A stretch of 47,387 bases of DNA from a virus, in IMG/VR virus record IMGVR_UViG_3300028835_000144, positions 1 to 47,387 of that record, one strand, 5' to 3'. A model generated the notes under the pieces. The model was not told the origin of the DNA. It saw nothing but the letters and a program-made list of their open reading frames with translations, and did not search any database. The position numbers and the translations under genes are program-made. Positions 38,072-47,027 of the stretch are shown here, piece after piece (positions within the stretch are counted from its first letter, which is position 1; each line of letters starts with the position of its first letter).

Positions 38072-38931
38072 TATGCTGGTAAGCTCCCATACTTAGCAGT
38101 TATCCAGTCAGATATCATAACTCTATCAGGTAAGTTAATAAAACCAGTATCCCAGACTAACATTTCAAAGAGGTCTATAACATCTAAATTACCTGCATCA
38201 CCTCGTACATCAGCTGCATTAGTAGCCGCAGGTGCAATTAATGAGGTAGCACCACCAGGAGAACCTATTGTATCAGGTCCAGGAGATTGATATCTAATAG
38301 TAGGCTGTACGCTAGGATTAGGAAAAACTGATTGATACATTCCATGTACCTGACCAAGAGGGGGATTTAATCCGTATAATCCTCCTGAATTACCTACAGG
38401 TGTAGATAGAACTACAGTTGACCAGAATCTAGTTGAGCCTGTCCAGTTACGTAATAGAGGTACATGGTTACCTGCTATACCAGCTACTTTAACATTAGAT
38501 CCATTACCATTATTATATTGGCGTGCAATAACAGCATAGGTTATTCCAGTAGCTGCTATAGTAGTCTCAAAGCCAAACGGATAAGATAGGTTCTGAATAC
38601 CAGTTATTACTGGACTATTATCTACTTCTAGATAACCTAGATCAAAAGGACCAAATGGGCCTGCACGCCATAGATTATTAAATCCAGTACCATCCAAAAA
38701 GCTGCCAGCATATCCTTTATTATCCATTCTAAGAATATTCTGACCATCGGCACTAATAGGAACAGTTCCTGGTGCATCTTGGTATATGCTATCAAGACCA
38801 TTAAAATCCCACCAGTGTGCTAGATTACCAAAGTGTGGCGGCAAAGGCGGAAGCCCAATAGAAGCTGTAGCTGCTCCACCACCTCTACCTCTAGAGGCTA
38901 TAATATCTTGGGCTCTAAAAGGATTAGTCAC
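38071..38931 (-). CDS. Virion surface protein, probable ConA-like beta-sandwich (286 aa)
   Basis: 286 residues, Gly/Asn/Pro-rich and strand-rich. It contains LAHWWDFNGLDSIYQD near residue 37, a Trp-rich opening typical of ConA-like phage proteins, and ends in VWDTGFINLPDRVMISDWITAKYG, an amphipathic tail common to such proteins in virions. N-terminus MTNPF is shared with the downstream LamG gene, so they may be paralogues or use the same attachment peptide. It overlaps the upstream adaptor gene by 4 bases. Surface decoration or receptor binding is likely, not proven. Confidence 0.6.
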   Translation of the reverse strand: MTNPFRAQDIIASRGRGGGAATASIGLPPLPPHFGNLAHWWDFNGLDSIYQDAPGTVPISADGQNILRMDNKGYAGSFLDGTGFNNLWRAGPFGPFDLGYLEVDNSPVITGIQNLSYPFGFETTIAATGITYAVIARQYNNGNGSNVKVAGIAGNHVPLLRNWTGSTRFWSTVVLSTPVGNSGGLYGLNPPLGQVHGMYQSVFPNPSVQPTIRYQSPGPDTIGSPGGATSLIAPAATNAADVRGDAGNLDVIDLFEMLVWDTGFINLPDRVMISDWITAKYGSLPA

Positions 38932-39590
38932 CTACCAACTCCTGCATTCATCTCATGATCTCTTAATGCATCATCCATAAATACGGACAGCTGTAGATTT
39001 TGTAGGGCTGCAAATCCTTGTGTTCTATCTTTATCTCCGAGGGTAGCCATTAGAAATTGGCTAGCCCAATCTATTACTAAATCAGGCATAAACTCCGTGA
39101 TCCAATTTTCATCATTAGGAGCAGTCATTCTGATAGGATAATCATAATATCCCCAGAATAATGTTTCATCTATTACATCCTGATTTAGTAATATATTGCC
39201 TCCAGAAAGATAATATGTATTATTAAGTATTCTACCTTCTAATTTAACCTGATTAGGGCGGATGAGATTATACTCTGCTCCAGCTTGAAAGCTACCAGAT
39301 AATTGCCCACCACCAACTGCTCCTGTACCTGGAGCATGATCGGGTACATCTCTTCTAATATATGCAGGCTTTCTAAATCTATCAGGTAAAGAGAGATTCT
39401 TTACTGCTTCTCCTACTTGTTGTTGGTAGTCCTGGCGTTCTGACAGGATCTCTTCCTTTAGATCCCGCCAATGATCCCCACTAAGACTCATAGTGCGAAC
39501 TACACTGTTAATAGCACGCTTAGCCTGACGTTCCCTATCAGGTCTAACAGTAGCGTCTAATACTTCTTCAGTAAGCTCGCCAAAGTTCAT
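38928..39590 (-). CDS. Head-to-tail adaptor-like protein (220 aa)
   Basis: 220 residues. N-terminal helices (about residues 1-60, DATVRPDRERQAKRAINSVVR and LKEEILSER) are followed by strand-rich middle and C-terminal helices with WASQFLMATLGDKDR, the layout of podovirus adaptor/gatekeeper proteins that dock onto the portal. It lies after capsid genes and before surface/tail genes, as adaptors do. Start overlaps the stop of the acidic protein upstream by one base. Family not certain. Confidence 0.65.
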   Translation of the reverse strand: MNFGELTEEVLDATVRPDRERQAKRAINSVVRTMSLSGDHWRDLKEEILSERQDYQQQVGEAVKNLSLPDRFRKPAYIRRDVPDHAPGTGAVGGGQLSGSFQAGAEYNLIRPNQVKLEGRILNNTYYLSGGNILLNQDVIDETLFWGYYDYPIRMTAPNDENWITEFMPDLVIDWASQFLMATLGDKDRTQGFAALQNLQLSVFMDDALRDHEMNAGVGR

Positions 39591-40306
39591 TAACTTGTAC
39601 CTGCTTTAGCTCTTAATCTTTCTAACGGAGATAACGTAGAGGCTTCTTCTACTACTACGGGCTCCTCCTGACTGGGTTCCCCGCTGGATTCTTCACGTCC
39701 CGGCTCTTGCTGGTCATCCCCGTTTCCACTGCTACTGCTGATGGTTGTCCTTCCGTTGGGCTGTTGCTGGTGCCCCGCATCTGTTCCTCCTGTCCCGCTC
39801 CTATCTGTGTCTGGTGTAACCTGCTCCCCGTGTTCGGATTCTTGCTTGTCCGGTTCATTGGGTTCTGTAACGCCTGATGTGCTTCCTTCGCTGCGTTCGT
39901 GTTCCGCTCGTAGCCTTTCTCTATCGGCATCGTCTTTCACCTCTGAATCTAATTCAAGATAGTGTATCTTACCTTGATCAACAAAAAACTGTAGGAACCG
40001 TTTAACATCTCTTTCATCAGTTTTAAATAATCCACCAATAAAAGAGATAGGTCTACCTTGATCATCTACAGTATTAAAAGCTCCTGTCTCACAATAATAG
40101 ACTCTACAGCCTATAGGATCACTCTCTGAAAACATCTGCTTGGCATAATCCTCTATAGTAGGGATCATAATCTCAGGCAGTTGCATAGATATTCTTGGGC
40201 GTCTTTCTAGTGGTTCTGTGGTTTTTACACCTGTTCGTATTCTACCAGCTAGAGGATGTCCTGAGTCTTTAAACATATTTGGTGCGCGTGGTCGTTGAGT
40301 AGGCAT
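39590..40306 (-). CDS. Structural protein with acidic, GC-rich disordered C-terminal half
   Basis: 238 residues. Residues 1-120 form a compact domain (PEIMIPTIEDYAKQMF, CRVYYCETGAF, RFLQFFVDQGKIHYLELDS). Residues about 125-220 are disordered, full of Glu, Ser, Gly, Thr and Gln. The C-terminus ends LERLRAKAGTS, the motif found in replication proteins here. The ATG at 40306 has GGAG eight bases upstream. The DNA of the disordered half (about 39660-39930) is near 55-58 % GC against about 40 % around it, and is open in other frames too, a sign of a foreign or differently constrained insert. Position after the major capsid suggests a head component. Confidence 0.6.
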   Translation of the reverse strand: MPTQRPRAPNMFKDSGHPLAGRIRTGVKTTEPLERRPRISMQLPEIMIPTIEDYAKQMFSESDPIGCRVYYCETGAFNTVDDQGRPISFIGGLFKTDERDVKRFLQFFVDQGKIHYLELDSEVKDDADRERLRAEHERSEGSTSGVTEPNEPDKQESEHGEQVTPDTDRSGTGGTDAGHQQQPNGRTTISSSSGNGDDQQEPGREESSGEPSQEEPVVVEEASTLSPLERLRAKAGTS

Positions 40307-40421
40307 TAGATTACTCCTTAGATTTAAGATAGAGTGGGCAGTTTTCTGACTACCGTATAATAGTGCCGTCCTAGGGAGGTAGGAGGGATATCTACGGAAT
40401 CCTTATGCCCAGGTCTACTTA
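40307..40421. other. 115-bp spacer after the capsid gene
   Basis: No gene. It contains purine-rich and pyrimidine-rich tracts (GGGAGGTAGGAGGG on the plus strand around 40374-40388) and a palindromic CCTAGG, but neither a convincing terminator nor a good promoter could be seen. It precedes the well-placed ribosome site of the 40306 gene. It may help uncouple capsid expression from downstream genes. Confidence 0.5.
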
Positions 40422-41645
40422 TTAAGCGACGCCTGCTGTGAGGCCGTTTATGATACCATATCCGCATGGATTACGGAACTCAGTTGCAAATTCACTGGTA
40501 AGTGAACCGCCCTGTGCATCAATACCCAGATCGCCAGGATTTAGTCTGTTCTGTCCAAACTCTTCCTTCTTAACATCTCTGCCATTCATATAGGCTAGAC
40601 GCATAGATGGAAGTTCTACAGTAACAGCAAATCCAGGGACAATATCCAAACCATTAAACAGAGGATGTTCAACAATAAAGATCATACCTTTATAAGTACG
40701 GAAGGCCGTAAAGTGCATACCAAAGGTAGTAGTACGCAGATCCATAATAACCTGCTCACTCTTTCTACCAATTTCATTGAGCACTCTATTACCCTGTGCA
40801 TCTACAAACATGATACGCTCTTTGGCGTTACCTAGATTAGACTGAGCCGCAAACATAGGCTCAATAAAGGTAACAAGCTGATCATAGTTAGTAGTAGCAG
40901 CAGCCGTAAAGATATTAGCCGCAGCAAACTCATTGATAGCGTCAATGATACCCTGAGTAGTATGTACTGGCGGAGTGCCAGCAGGGGCCTGCGGTTGTCC
41001 AAAGAATAGGATTGACTCAATATCCGTGGCATGGAGTAGCATAGCATCTTGTCTGCTCTCCTGGATATTGTTAAATCCTGCTTCTGCTAGCGAAGCTCGC
41101 GCGGTATCACTGATAGCCCAGCTATTCCTTACAATCTGTGTAAAGTTAGGAATAAACAAGACTTCCATTGTGCGAGCAACAGGACGATTACTTGCCTGTT
41201 CGTGACTGTTACCAACAGCAAATAAAACTTCACTTGCTGGGATAGCAGCTGCTACTACACTACCATAGGCACGAGTGACTGTGATATCAGTAGCATTTGG
41301 AACAGTAAGTACTCTTACTAGTTCACGAGTAGTCTGAACCTGTAGCACCATTCCTGGTACAAGGCCAGCCGTGTCTAGCAATTCAATCGTAGTATCACCT
41401 GCTAGAGCACCAGTACCATCATCTACTACATTACTAAAAGCCATAGCCTTGGTATGATAACCATGCTCTACAACTTTAGCCTGCGTCTTAGGCAGTTGAC
41501 CCGTCATTGCAAATAGCGGCGCAGTACCATCCGGGAACAGTCGAAGGATAGTATCTGCAAAGCTCCGCTGATTCAATGTAGCCGGGTTAAACGTAGCAAA
41601 GAAGATACCAGTGGGATTAAAGGTACCTGTGTTTAACGTAGCCAT
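40422..41645 (-). CDS. Major capsid protein, SU10/DUF5309-type HK97 fold
   Basis: 407 residues. The first 110 residues (NPTGIFFATFNPATLNQRS, VEHGYHTKAMAF, a spine-like helix-strand) and the long central region with VGNSHEQASNRPVARTM and ERIMFVDAQGNR match the pattern of DUF5309/SU10-type major capsid proteins, an HK97-fold family of podoviruses. It follows the scaffold, with start one base from the scaffold stop, the usual gene order. It is the first main structural protein of the operon and should be the most abundant virion protein. The C-terminus (FRNPCGYGIINGL) is hydrophobic and folded. Confidence 0.85.
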   Translation of the reverse strand: MATLNTGTFNPTGIFFATFNPATLNQRSFADTILRLFPDGTAPLFAMTGQLPKTQAKVVEHGYHTKAMAFSNVVDDGTGALAGDTTIELLDTAGLVPGMVLQVQTTRELVRVLTVPNATDITVTRAYGSVVAAAIPASEVLFAVGNSHEQASNRPVARTMEVLFIPNFTQIVRNSWAISDTARASLAEAGFNNIQESRQDAMLLHATDIESILFFGQPQAPAGTPPVHTTQGIIDAINEFAAANIFTAAATTNYDQLVTFIEPMFAAQSNLGNAKERIMFVDAQGNRVLNEIGRKSEQVIMDLRTTTFGMHFTAFRTYKGMIFIVEHPLFNGLDIVPGFAVTVELPSMRLAYMNGRDVKKEEFGQNRLNPGDLGIDAQGGSLTSEFATEFRNPCGYGIINGLTAGVA

Positions 41646-42470
41646 TTACTGAGCTTCTCCTGAACTGTCGGGTGGAGCTGCACCTGTGTTCTGTGCGAAT
41701 TCTACCCAATTTGTTTCACCATCAGCAGGAGGATTATTTCCTGCACCGGGTATCCCTTTACCACCAGGTTCATTACCGGACAATACATTAGCAGACTCTA
41801 AGAAGAACTTAGTAGACTGTTCTGTTATCCATTGAGGACTGGCAGTGGGATTAGTCTTTTGTAGACGATCAGCTATAATAGATATTCCTGCTTGTAATAC
41901 GGGACTATCTTTTATTAGCTCATGCTGGTTGATATTCTGTTGAACCTGGTGTTGATTGATACGATCAGAGAAGCTGGCTTCCATAGCCTCCATCTTTTTA
42001 GAAGTAAGAGATTCTGAAAGCCTAACAGCGTGCTGTAACGCCGCAGAATAAGCACCTTTACCTATCTCATCAAAAGCAACCATAACAGCATTAGGATCTT
42101 CTCCTGCTGCTAGCTTTTCTCTTGTTTCATTAGTGATATGATCTGTAAAGTTAGGTAAAGATTCTAGTATCTTACCCATATTTTCATTAGTAAATAAATC
42201 TCCAGATCCAATAGTAGGCTCTGGCTGATTTGCTTCTAGTTGCTTATTATCGAATATTTGGGAGAAATGTGCAAGGGGATCTTTGGGTTCTTGATTTTGC
42301 GATCCCGGTGCTGGATTAGGATCAGGATCATTAGGATCTGGTCCAGGTCCAGGATTATTTGGGTCTGGACCAGGATTAGACGCAGGATCAGGAGAAGGGT
42401 GAGTATCTACTTTACCTTCTACTCCTATACCTGGAAATAAGTTTTTAAGCGTTTCCATTGCACCGGCCAT
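41646..42470 (-). CDS. Scaffold / capsid assembly protein
   Basis: 274 residues from ATG 42470; an in-frame upstream Met at 42500 would lie inside the previous gene. The sequence has a proline-rich linker (about residues 32-70, PDPNDPDPNPAP and the like), then long charged helices (TRKLAAGEDP-type, KKMEAMEASFSDRINQHQ) and an acidic Gly-rich C-terminus. Helical, soluble and located directly before the major capsid gene, it fits a scaffold or assembly chaperone. A capsid protease is not recognisable anywhere in the window, so maturation may occur without one. Confidence 0.65.
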   Translation of the reverse strand: MAGAMETLKNLFPGIGVEGKVDTHPSPDPASNPGPDPNNPGPGPDPNDPDPNPAPGSQNQEPKDPLAHFSQIFDNKQLEANQPEPTIGSGDLFTNENMGKILESLPNFTDHITNETREKLAAGEDPNAVMVAFDEIGKGAYSAALQHAVRLSESLTSKKMEAMEASFSDRINQHQVQQNINQHELIKDSPVLQAGISIIADRLQKTNPTASPQWITEQSTKFFLESANVLSGNEPGGKGIPGAGNNPPADGETNWVEFAQNTGAAPPDSSGEAQ

Positions 42471-42471
42471 G

Positions 42472-42756
42472 TTACTGTTCCTCTGGTTCTCTTGGAGCAT
42501 CAGTATAATTTAATATCTCATTAAAAGCATCTAATGCACCTTTTAGATATGCTTCGTCTAGTAGAAAGTTAAGTTGAGTATCTCCTACTTGGAAAGCATC
42601 TAAGGGTTTAAGAATATGATTTTCTACATAGTGAGTTCGTTTGCTCTGCATAAAAGCCCTTATTAACGGACTCCTAAATAATGTATCTAAAGCACGTCGC
42701 TCTTCTAAATTGAAATCATAGGCTATTAGATCGTTATCCTGCTGGCGTACCTCCAC
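42472..42756 (-). CDS. Small virion-operon protein (94 aa), GTG start
   Basis: The frame extends to ATG 42858 inside the portal gene, but GTG 42756 is preceded by GGAGGA seven bases away and overlaps the portal stop by only 23 bases, so it is the better start. The product is 94 residues, helical, with an acidic C-terminus (PREPEEQ). It lies between portal and scaffold. Similar small proteins between portal and scaffold in podoviruses are of unknown role, possibly assembly cofactors. Confidence 0.65.
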   Translation of the reverse strand: MEVRQQDNDLIAYDFNLEERRALDTLFRSPLIRAFMQSKRTHYVENHILKPLDAFQVGDTQLNFLLDEAYLKGALDAFNEILNYTDAPREPEEQ

Positions 42757-44692
42757 CTGGTTGTCCTCCAGGCCCAGGCGGTGGGGCTTCAGCAGCCTGA
42801 GCTTGTTGTAGATTCTGTTGCTGTTGTGTTTGATCAACTCTAAACTTATCCAATCCACGCATACCTATAAGAGACATCATATGCGTAAATAAGCCAGGCA
42901 GATTAAACCCTGCTGCTAGTAATGGAGAAGATCCAATTAATTGAAACCCTGTAGTAACAGCTTCAGTGTTTGCTAGAAGGCTAGTAGGTAGATACCCATC
43001 AGCCACTTTGAAATCTAATATTTCTGAACGTAACTCTTCTAAGTTAACTTCTACTATCTTATCTGTTCTATTAGAAAGAAATTGATTCTGATCTGCTTTT
43101 TGGAATAACAGAATGTTACCTTTAAGCTGATTCTTAACTGGAGTAAATATCTGATATTCCATCATAAGTGCAATCATCCTAGATCGCATATCAGAATTAG
43201 ACATGATCTCAGAGAACTCGCCTAGTGTTCTATTACCACGGCGGAAGGCTCCTTGCCTTGCAGAGTTTAATCCTCCCATAAATTCAGAAAGCTGTAGCAT
43301 TGGGAAGATATCATTGAAAGCAGAAGCTGTACCACCATCATCAAATGGAATAGGTAAGTAAGCGGATCTTAAATCAGCAGTTTTTAAATTCTGCTTAATA
43401 GGAATCTTAGCGGCGGGGAGTCTACTATTTGCGTCTACAGGATCTACCAGTGCAGGATTATATATAGCTCTATCAGAGATAGCACGACGAGCAGAATTGA
43501 GTCGAATATTAACAAGCTCAGTAGTAGCATCCTGAATTGCAAGCTGTTGTTCTGCGACTGATTTAGTTTGCATCCTGAATCCATCATCAGTGAATTGTCC
43601 TAGATGCATAGGGAACATATCAAAAGCTGATATAACCTTTTTCATATGAATTATATGAGAGTTATTAACAGCTACAAACTTCCAAATCTGTGGAGTATTA
43701 GGATCAGGAACACTTAGATCATGATCGTCTGGTACAATACGGGAATAGAACTTAGTGAATAGATACTTGTTAGAATAATCTATTCTGCTATCATCATCCT
43801 TTTCACCTGTAGCCCAGGCTAACCAATTAGTATTCTGATTTATATCCTCTATAATATTAAAGTTAGAGATAATAGGTTTTTCCCAATAGTGTTCTCTAGG
43901 TACATCATCTCTACTAGCACCTTCAAGAGATTCTAAACCGGCGCGAACATTCATAGTTACTTCGCCAGCCTTATCTAAGTCACTAATATACTTCTTCATC
44001 CGTCCTCTTGTAAACAGAGCATTAAAGCCTATATAGTCTCCAAACTCTGATACATCAGGAATATCTACTAGTTGATCCCAGAATGTATTATACATATCTA
44101 GAGACCACATTCTATTAATCTGATCTACTTCAAGAGAAGGTTGGTTATCCTGAGTAGTACCCATCTCTTCTATATTCTTAGATATTGATAGGTTTCCGAT
44201 AGGTGCCCATTCTAATTCTATACCGCATACATTATACTTACCACCATCACGAAACATCTTATTAATCTGTCTAGGCCACCTACCACGGATACTATGATTA
44301 TCAATAATAGCTTCTAACGCTTCTCCAAATGCTACTTGATCAGGAGGTGCGACAACAGGGAAAATAGGATAACCACTAAGATATAACTCAGAAAGAAAAG
44401 CAACGATACTATCCACCTGGCTGAGTACCACAGGCGTTGTAAAGTGTAATCCGCTAGCATCAATAATCTTAGCTGCGACTTCTTCTCTTTGGGCTTGATC
44501 TTCTGTTGATGTATAACAGGCATATGCTCTGTCTATAATCCTCAGCTTATCACGGAATAATTCATTCCTTCTATGCACTCGTTGTATTTCTTGTAATAGA
44601 TTTATTAGACTATCATGAGTTTTCCTAGAGACAGGAATAGGCTGAGTGACCCCAGGTATCGTAATCTCTACTCGTTTCTTTGGCTCAGCCAT
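42734..44692 (-). CDS. Portal protein
   Basis: 652 residues, within the size range of podovirus portals. An N-terminal helical region (IQRVHRRNELFRDKLRIIDRAY), mixed core with SDTSxxEFG-type segments and WATGEKDDDSRIDYS, long helix and C-terminal Gln/Pro/Gly-rich tail (QQQNLQQAQAAEAPPPGPG). The gene directly follows TerL and shares a base with its stop, and it precedes scaffold and capsid, the canonical order. The portal forms the dodecameric DNA gate at one capsid vertex. Identification is by order, length and architecture. Confidence 0.75.
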   Translation of the reverse strand: MAEPKKRVEITIPGVTQPIPVSRKTHDSLINLLQEIQRVHRRNELFRDKLRIIDRAYACYTSTEDQAQREEVAAKIIDASGLHFTTPVVLSQVDSIVAFLSELYLSGYPIFPVVAPPDQVAFGEALEAIIDNHSIRGRWPRQINKMFRDGGKYNVCGIELEWAPIGNLSISKNIEEMGTTQDNQPSLEVDQINRMWSLDMYNTFWDQLVDIPDVSEFGDYIGFNALFTRGRMKKYISDLDKAGEVTMNVRAGLESLEGASRDDVPREHYWEKPIISNFNIIEDINQNTNWLAWATGEKDDDSRIDYSNKYLFTKFYSRIVPDDHDLSVPDPNTPQIWKFVAVNNSHIIHMKKVISAFDMFPMHLGQFTDDGFRMQTKSVAEQQLAIQDATTELVNIRLNSARRAISDRAIYNPALVDPVDANSRLPAAKIPIKQNLKTADLRSAYLPIPFDDGGTASAFNDIFPMLQLSEFMGGLNSARQGAFRRGNRTLGEFSEIMSNSDMRSRMIALMMEYQIFTPVKNQLKGNILLFQKADQNQFLSNRTDKIVEVNLEELRSEILDFKVADGYLPTSLLANTEAVTTGFQLIGSSPLLAAGFNLPGLFTHMMSLIGMRGLDKFRVDQTQQQQNLQQAQAAEAPPPGPGGQPGGGTPAG

Positions 44693-46224
44693 TAGGAGAC
44701 TCCAGGTGCATAGTTAAAATGAGGTAAAAGATCCATAGGGGTATTGTTAGCTTGTACATGAGCAGCATCTTCATCTGACATATTAGGAGTTACCCCAAAT
44801 TCAAATTCTAATTCATCACGATGCTTATTTATCATGAAGTCTCCAAAGGCACAACCATCAAGAATATCATCTTGATTATCCTTTGCTCCTTTCCGATAAC
44901 GTATTCCTTGCCAAAGTATTAGAGCCTTATCAGTCTGGCGTAGGACCCAATAGTTTGACTCAAGAACATTCTGAACCCAAGCACGGATTCTTGATTCCTT
45001 ACTAGCTATTCCTGGATGCATTTCTACTACATTAATGTAATTATCTATTCTCATTCTTTTAATGTATAGTTCCATCCAGAATTTAAGAGTTTGCTGGTAG
45101 GCTACTGACTCAACTCCTATATGAGTACACTTATGTATTATGGCGGCATCAAGAGCTTCTATTATAGTTTTCTCTGGGTCCCATATACCAGATCTTACTT
45201 CTGCTATAAGTGGAGTATCAGAAACAATATAATGCACAGTAACAACATTCTCATCACTGTCAGAGCGGAAGCCTGCTGGATCAATGGTAATAAAGCTAGC
45301 TTGTATCTCAAGTTCCGTATCTTCTGCAAACGGACAATCTGGTATAATGCCTTCTGGGAATAAGCTCTGGGTAAGAGATTGTGGATCATTCATAATCTCC
45401 GAGAACCAGATATCTGCTTTACCTAGTGCAGCATCATGTTCATATTCATCTAATAGATTATCTAGTGGATGCAGCGCGGGCCATAAGGCTGTACCATCGG
45501 CAAGAATGGCACCCGTGATAAGACTTGTCCATTGCTTGTGATTCTGTAGCTGCTTGAGGATACACTGCTCTGAGTACATATTCCCAATGAACAGAATAAA
45601 GCAATGCTTAGGATCTCTGGCTTTAAGTAATGTACTGAGAATCCATCTGAGGATACGCTCTCGTTCTGCTGGACTGTCATCATTTTCTTTAGTCTGGACA
45701 TCATCCATAAGTATAAATCCTGGTCTTCTATTACGGATGTTGATCCCACGTAGACTAGTGCCAACTCCAACTGCTGCCAGTATAATCTCTCTTCCAAGGA
45801 AGTTTCTAATCTTGACTTCTCTGGTATCTCTCTCAATCGCTCTAGGATGGTTCCAATCTCCAAATGCTTTGCGAACATTAGATCCCCCAAGGATACTATT
45901 TATATCATCAAGAATATCCTGAGCACGTGGTTCGGATGATCCTACAATAAGCACAAAATCAAACAAGCCAAAGAGGATACCATAGGCAACTAATAGCTTA
46001 CTGAAAGTAGTCTTAGCATGTCCACGAGGTAGTCCTAAAGCAAAACGGAATACTGCATGTAGTGTAGTTTTTACCTCTAGGATTTTAGCTATTAAGAATG
46101 TAAAGACTTCTAAGTAAAAGTCAGGATATTCATTCTCATGTATATCAGGAACGCAGAATCTAGAGAGGAAGTTAAAGTCCTTCTTACAACCATCTACTAC
46201 TTCCTCAACAGAAACCTGTGTCAT
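44692..46224 (-). CDS. terL: Terminase large subunit
   Basis: 510 residues. Walker A-type GLPRGHAKTT (64-73), Walker B ILMDD (171-175) followed by QTKEND, a coupling-type motif ILFIGNM (about 210-216), then the RNase H-like nuclease start ITIDPAG (Asp 315) with downstream acidic residues. TerL translocates DNA into the prohead with ATP and cuts concatemers. It lies after a small ORF and the small subunit, and its start overlaps the preceding stop by 4 bases. All expected motifs are present, so the call is firm. Confidence 0.95.
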   Translation of the reverse strand: MTQVSVEEVVDGCKKDFNFLSRFCVPDIHENEYPDFYLEVFTFLIAKILEVKTTLHAVFRFALGLPRGHAKTTFSKLLVAYGILFGLFDFVLIVGSSEPRAQDILDDINSILGGSNVRKAFGDWNHPRAIERDTREVKIRNFLGREIILAAVGVGTSLRGINIRNRRPGFILMDDVQTKENDDSPAERERILRWILSTLLKARDPKHCFILFIGNMYSEQCILKQLQNHKQWTSLITGAILADGTALWPALHPLDNLLDEYEHDAALGKADIWFSEIMNDPQSLTQSLFPEGIIPDCPFAEDTELEIQASFITIDPAGFRSDSDENVVTVHYIVSDTPLIAEVRSGIWDPEKTIIEALDAAIIHKCTHIGVESVAYQQTLKFWMELYIKRMRIDNYINVVEMHPGIASKESRIRAWVQNVLESNYWVLRQTDKALILWQGIRYRKGAKDNQDDILDGCAFGDFMINKHRDELEFEFGVTPNMSDEDAAHVQANNTPMDLLPHFNYAPGVS

Positions 46225-46448
46225 TTCTTAAAGCCTAGAGCTTCAAGTTCTCTAGAGATATTACTCCTCATCCTAGTCTCTTGTCTCTGTCGCACAGGTG
46301 GAGGATTATCTGGTGCCATACCACTTATGATTTGTACGTCAGCTTCTCCTTCTGATACTATGTTAACCTTGCGCGTATTCTGTACTGAAGGAAGCTTCGT
46401 GTTCATCACTACGCTCATCTCCAGTCCTTCCAGTTCTTTCTCCGCCAT
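46221..46448 (-). CDS. Small protein overlapping TerS (75 aa)
   Basis: From ATG 46448, with AAGGAG about ten bases upstream. The frame remains open back to 46568 without a better start. It overlaps the 3' end of the TerS gene by 86 bases in another frame. The product is charged, with a basic Arg-rich C-terminal helix (RQRQETRMRSNISRELE). No known family. It may be a packaging accessory factor, or assist the small subunit. The long overlap with TerS is unusual, so the start is slightly uncertain. Confidence 0.6.
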   Translation of the reverse strand: MAEKELEGLEMSVVMNTKLPSVQNTRKVNIVSEGEADVQIISGMAPDNPPPVRQRQETRMRSNISRELEALGFKK

Positions 46449-46944
46449 TATCTTTTCGCTCCTTAACAGCTTCAATAACTTTGCTAGCTGGCATGGGTGC
46501 CATATTCCTACCGGCAATATTGATAATCTCATTGTTGCCATTCTTTTGTATCTGCACCGTGGCGCCATCAGGTAGATTAAGATGCAGGTCTAATACTCCT
46601 GCCTTTGGCCCTTCCTGTCCTGCACCATGATTTATAGCGCGCTGCTTAGCTTCTATATCGACAATAGTCTGAAGAGCCTTAGTAGATTCTAATAAACTAT
46701 CAGATAAATCTATCTGTGCTTTAATCTTCTCTAACAGATCATGTTTTACTACCTCCACGTTAACACGGCTGTTATGTTCTCTTACCGCAACCTCGGCGGC
46801 TTTCTCTTTTAGGATATCCTGTAACTCTTCATCTTCACGGACTAGGTTATGGATATACTGAGAGCTTACGCCGAAAGCATGAGCTATCTGCGTCACTGGT
46901 ATATCATAAGCTAATAGTTCTGCTAGTGCAGTCTTTTCAACCAT
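46363..46944 (-). CDS. terS: Terminase small subunit-like protein
   Basis: 193 residues. The N-terminal 45 residues form a helix-turn-helix (LAELLAYDIPVTQIAHAFG, then SSQYIHNLVREDEEL) like the DNA-recognition domain of phage small terminases; a long charged central helix (about 50-110) fits the oligomerisation coil. The C-terminus is polar. It precedes TerL by one small overlapping gene. TerS would recognise the packaging site, possibly near the gene itself. An extended -10 promoter lies just before its start. Family call is from pattern and position. Confidence 0.75.
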   Translation of the reverse strand: MVEKTALAELLAYDIPVTQIAHAFGVSSQYIHNLVREDEELQDILKEKAAEVAVREHNSRVNVEVVKHDLLEKIKAQIDLSDSLLESTKALQTIVDIEAKQRAINHGAGQEGPKAGVLDLHLNLPDGATVQIQKNGNNEIINIAGRNMAPMPASKVIEAVKERKDNGGERTGRTGDERSDEHEASFSTEYAQG

Positions 46945-46973
46945 TACAAATTATCCTAGAGATGTGCAGGGTC

Positions 46974-46982
46974 ATTATACCA
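46974..46982 (-). promoter_or_regulatory. Extended -10 promoter upstream of the virion operon
   Basis: On the minus strand TGG immediately followed by TATAAT (46979-46974) makes an extended -10 element with a perfect -10 box, about 30 bases before the ATG of TerS. A matching -35 box at 17 bp is poor, as often in extended -10 promoters. It is the only good promoter seen before the 28-kb leftward operon. Confidence 0.65.
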
Positions 46983-47015
46983 AAATCCATCGACGTATGC
47001 TAATGCGATTGCGGA

Positions 47016-47027
47016 ATATCCGGATAT
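47016..47027. promoter_or_regulatory. 12-bp perfect palindrome upstream of TerS promoter
   Basis: ATATCCGGATAT is a perfect palindrome about 35 bp upstream of the extended -10 element. It may be a binding site for an activator or for TerS at the packaging site. It is not repeated in the adjacent terminal repeat. Confidence 0.4.

Noticed and set aside
39655-39962. Alternative frames in the GC-rich block (91 aa minus, 73 aa plus)
   Set aside because: High GC removes stop codons in all frames; neither has a good ribosome site and both lie inside a structural gene with a clear start.
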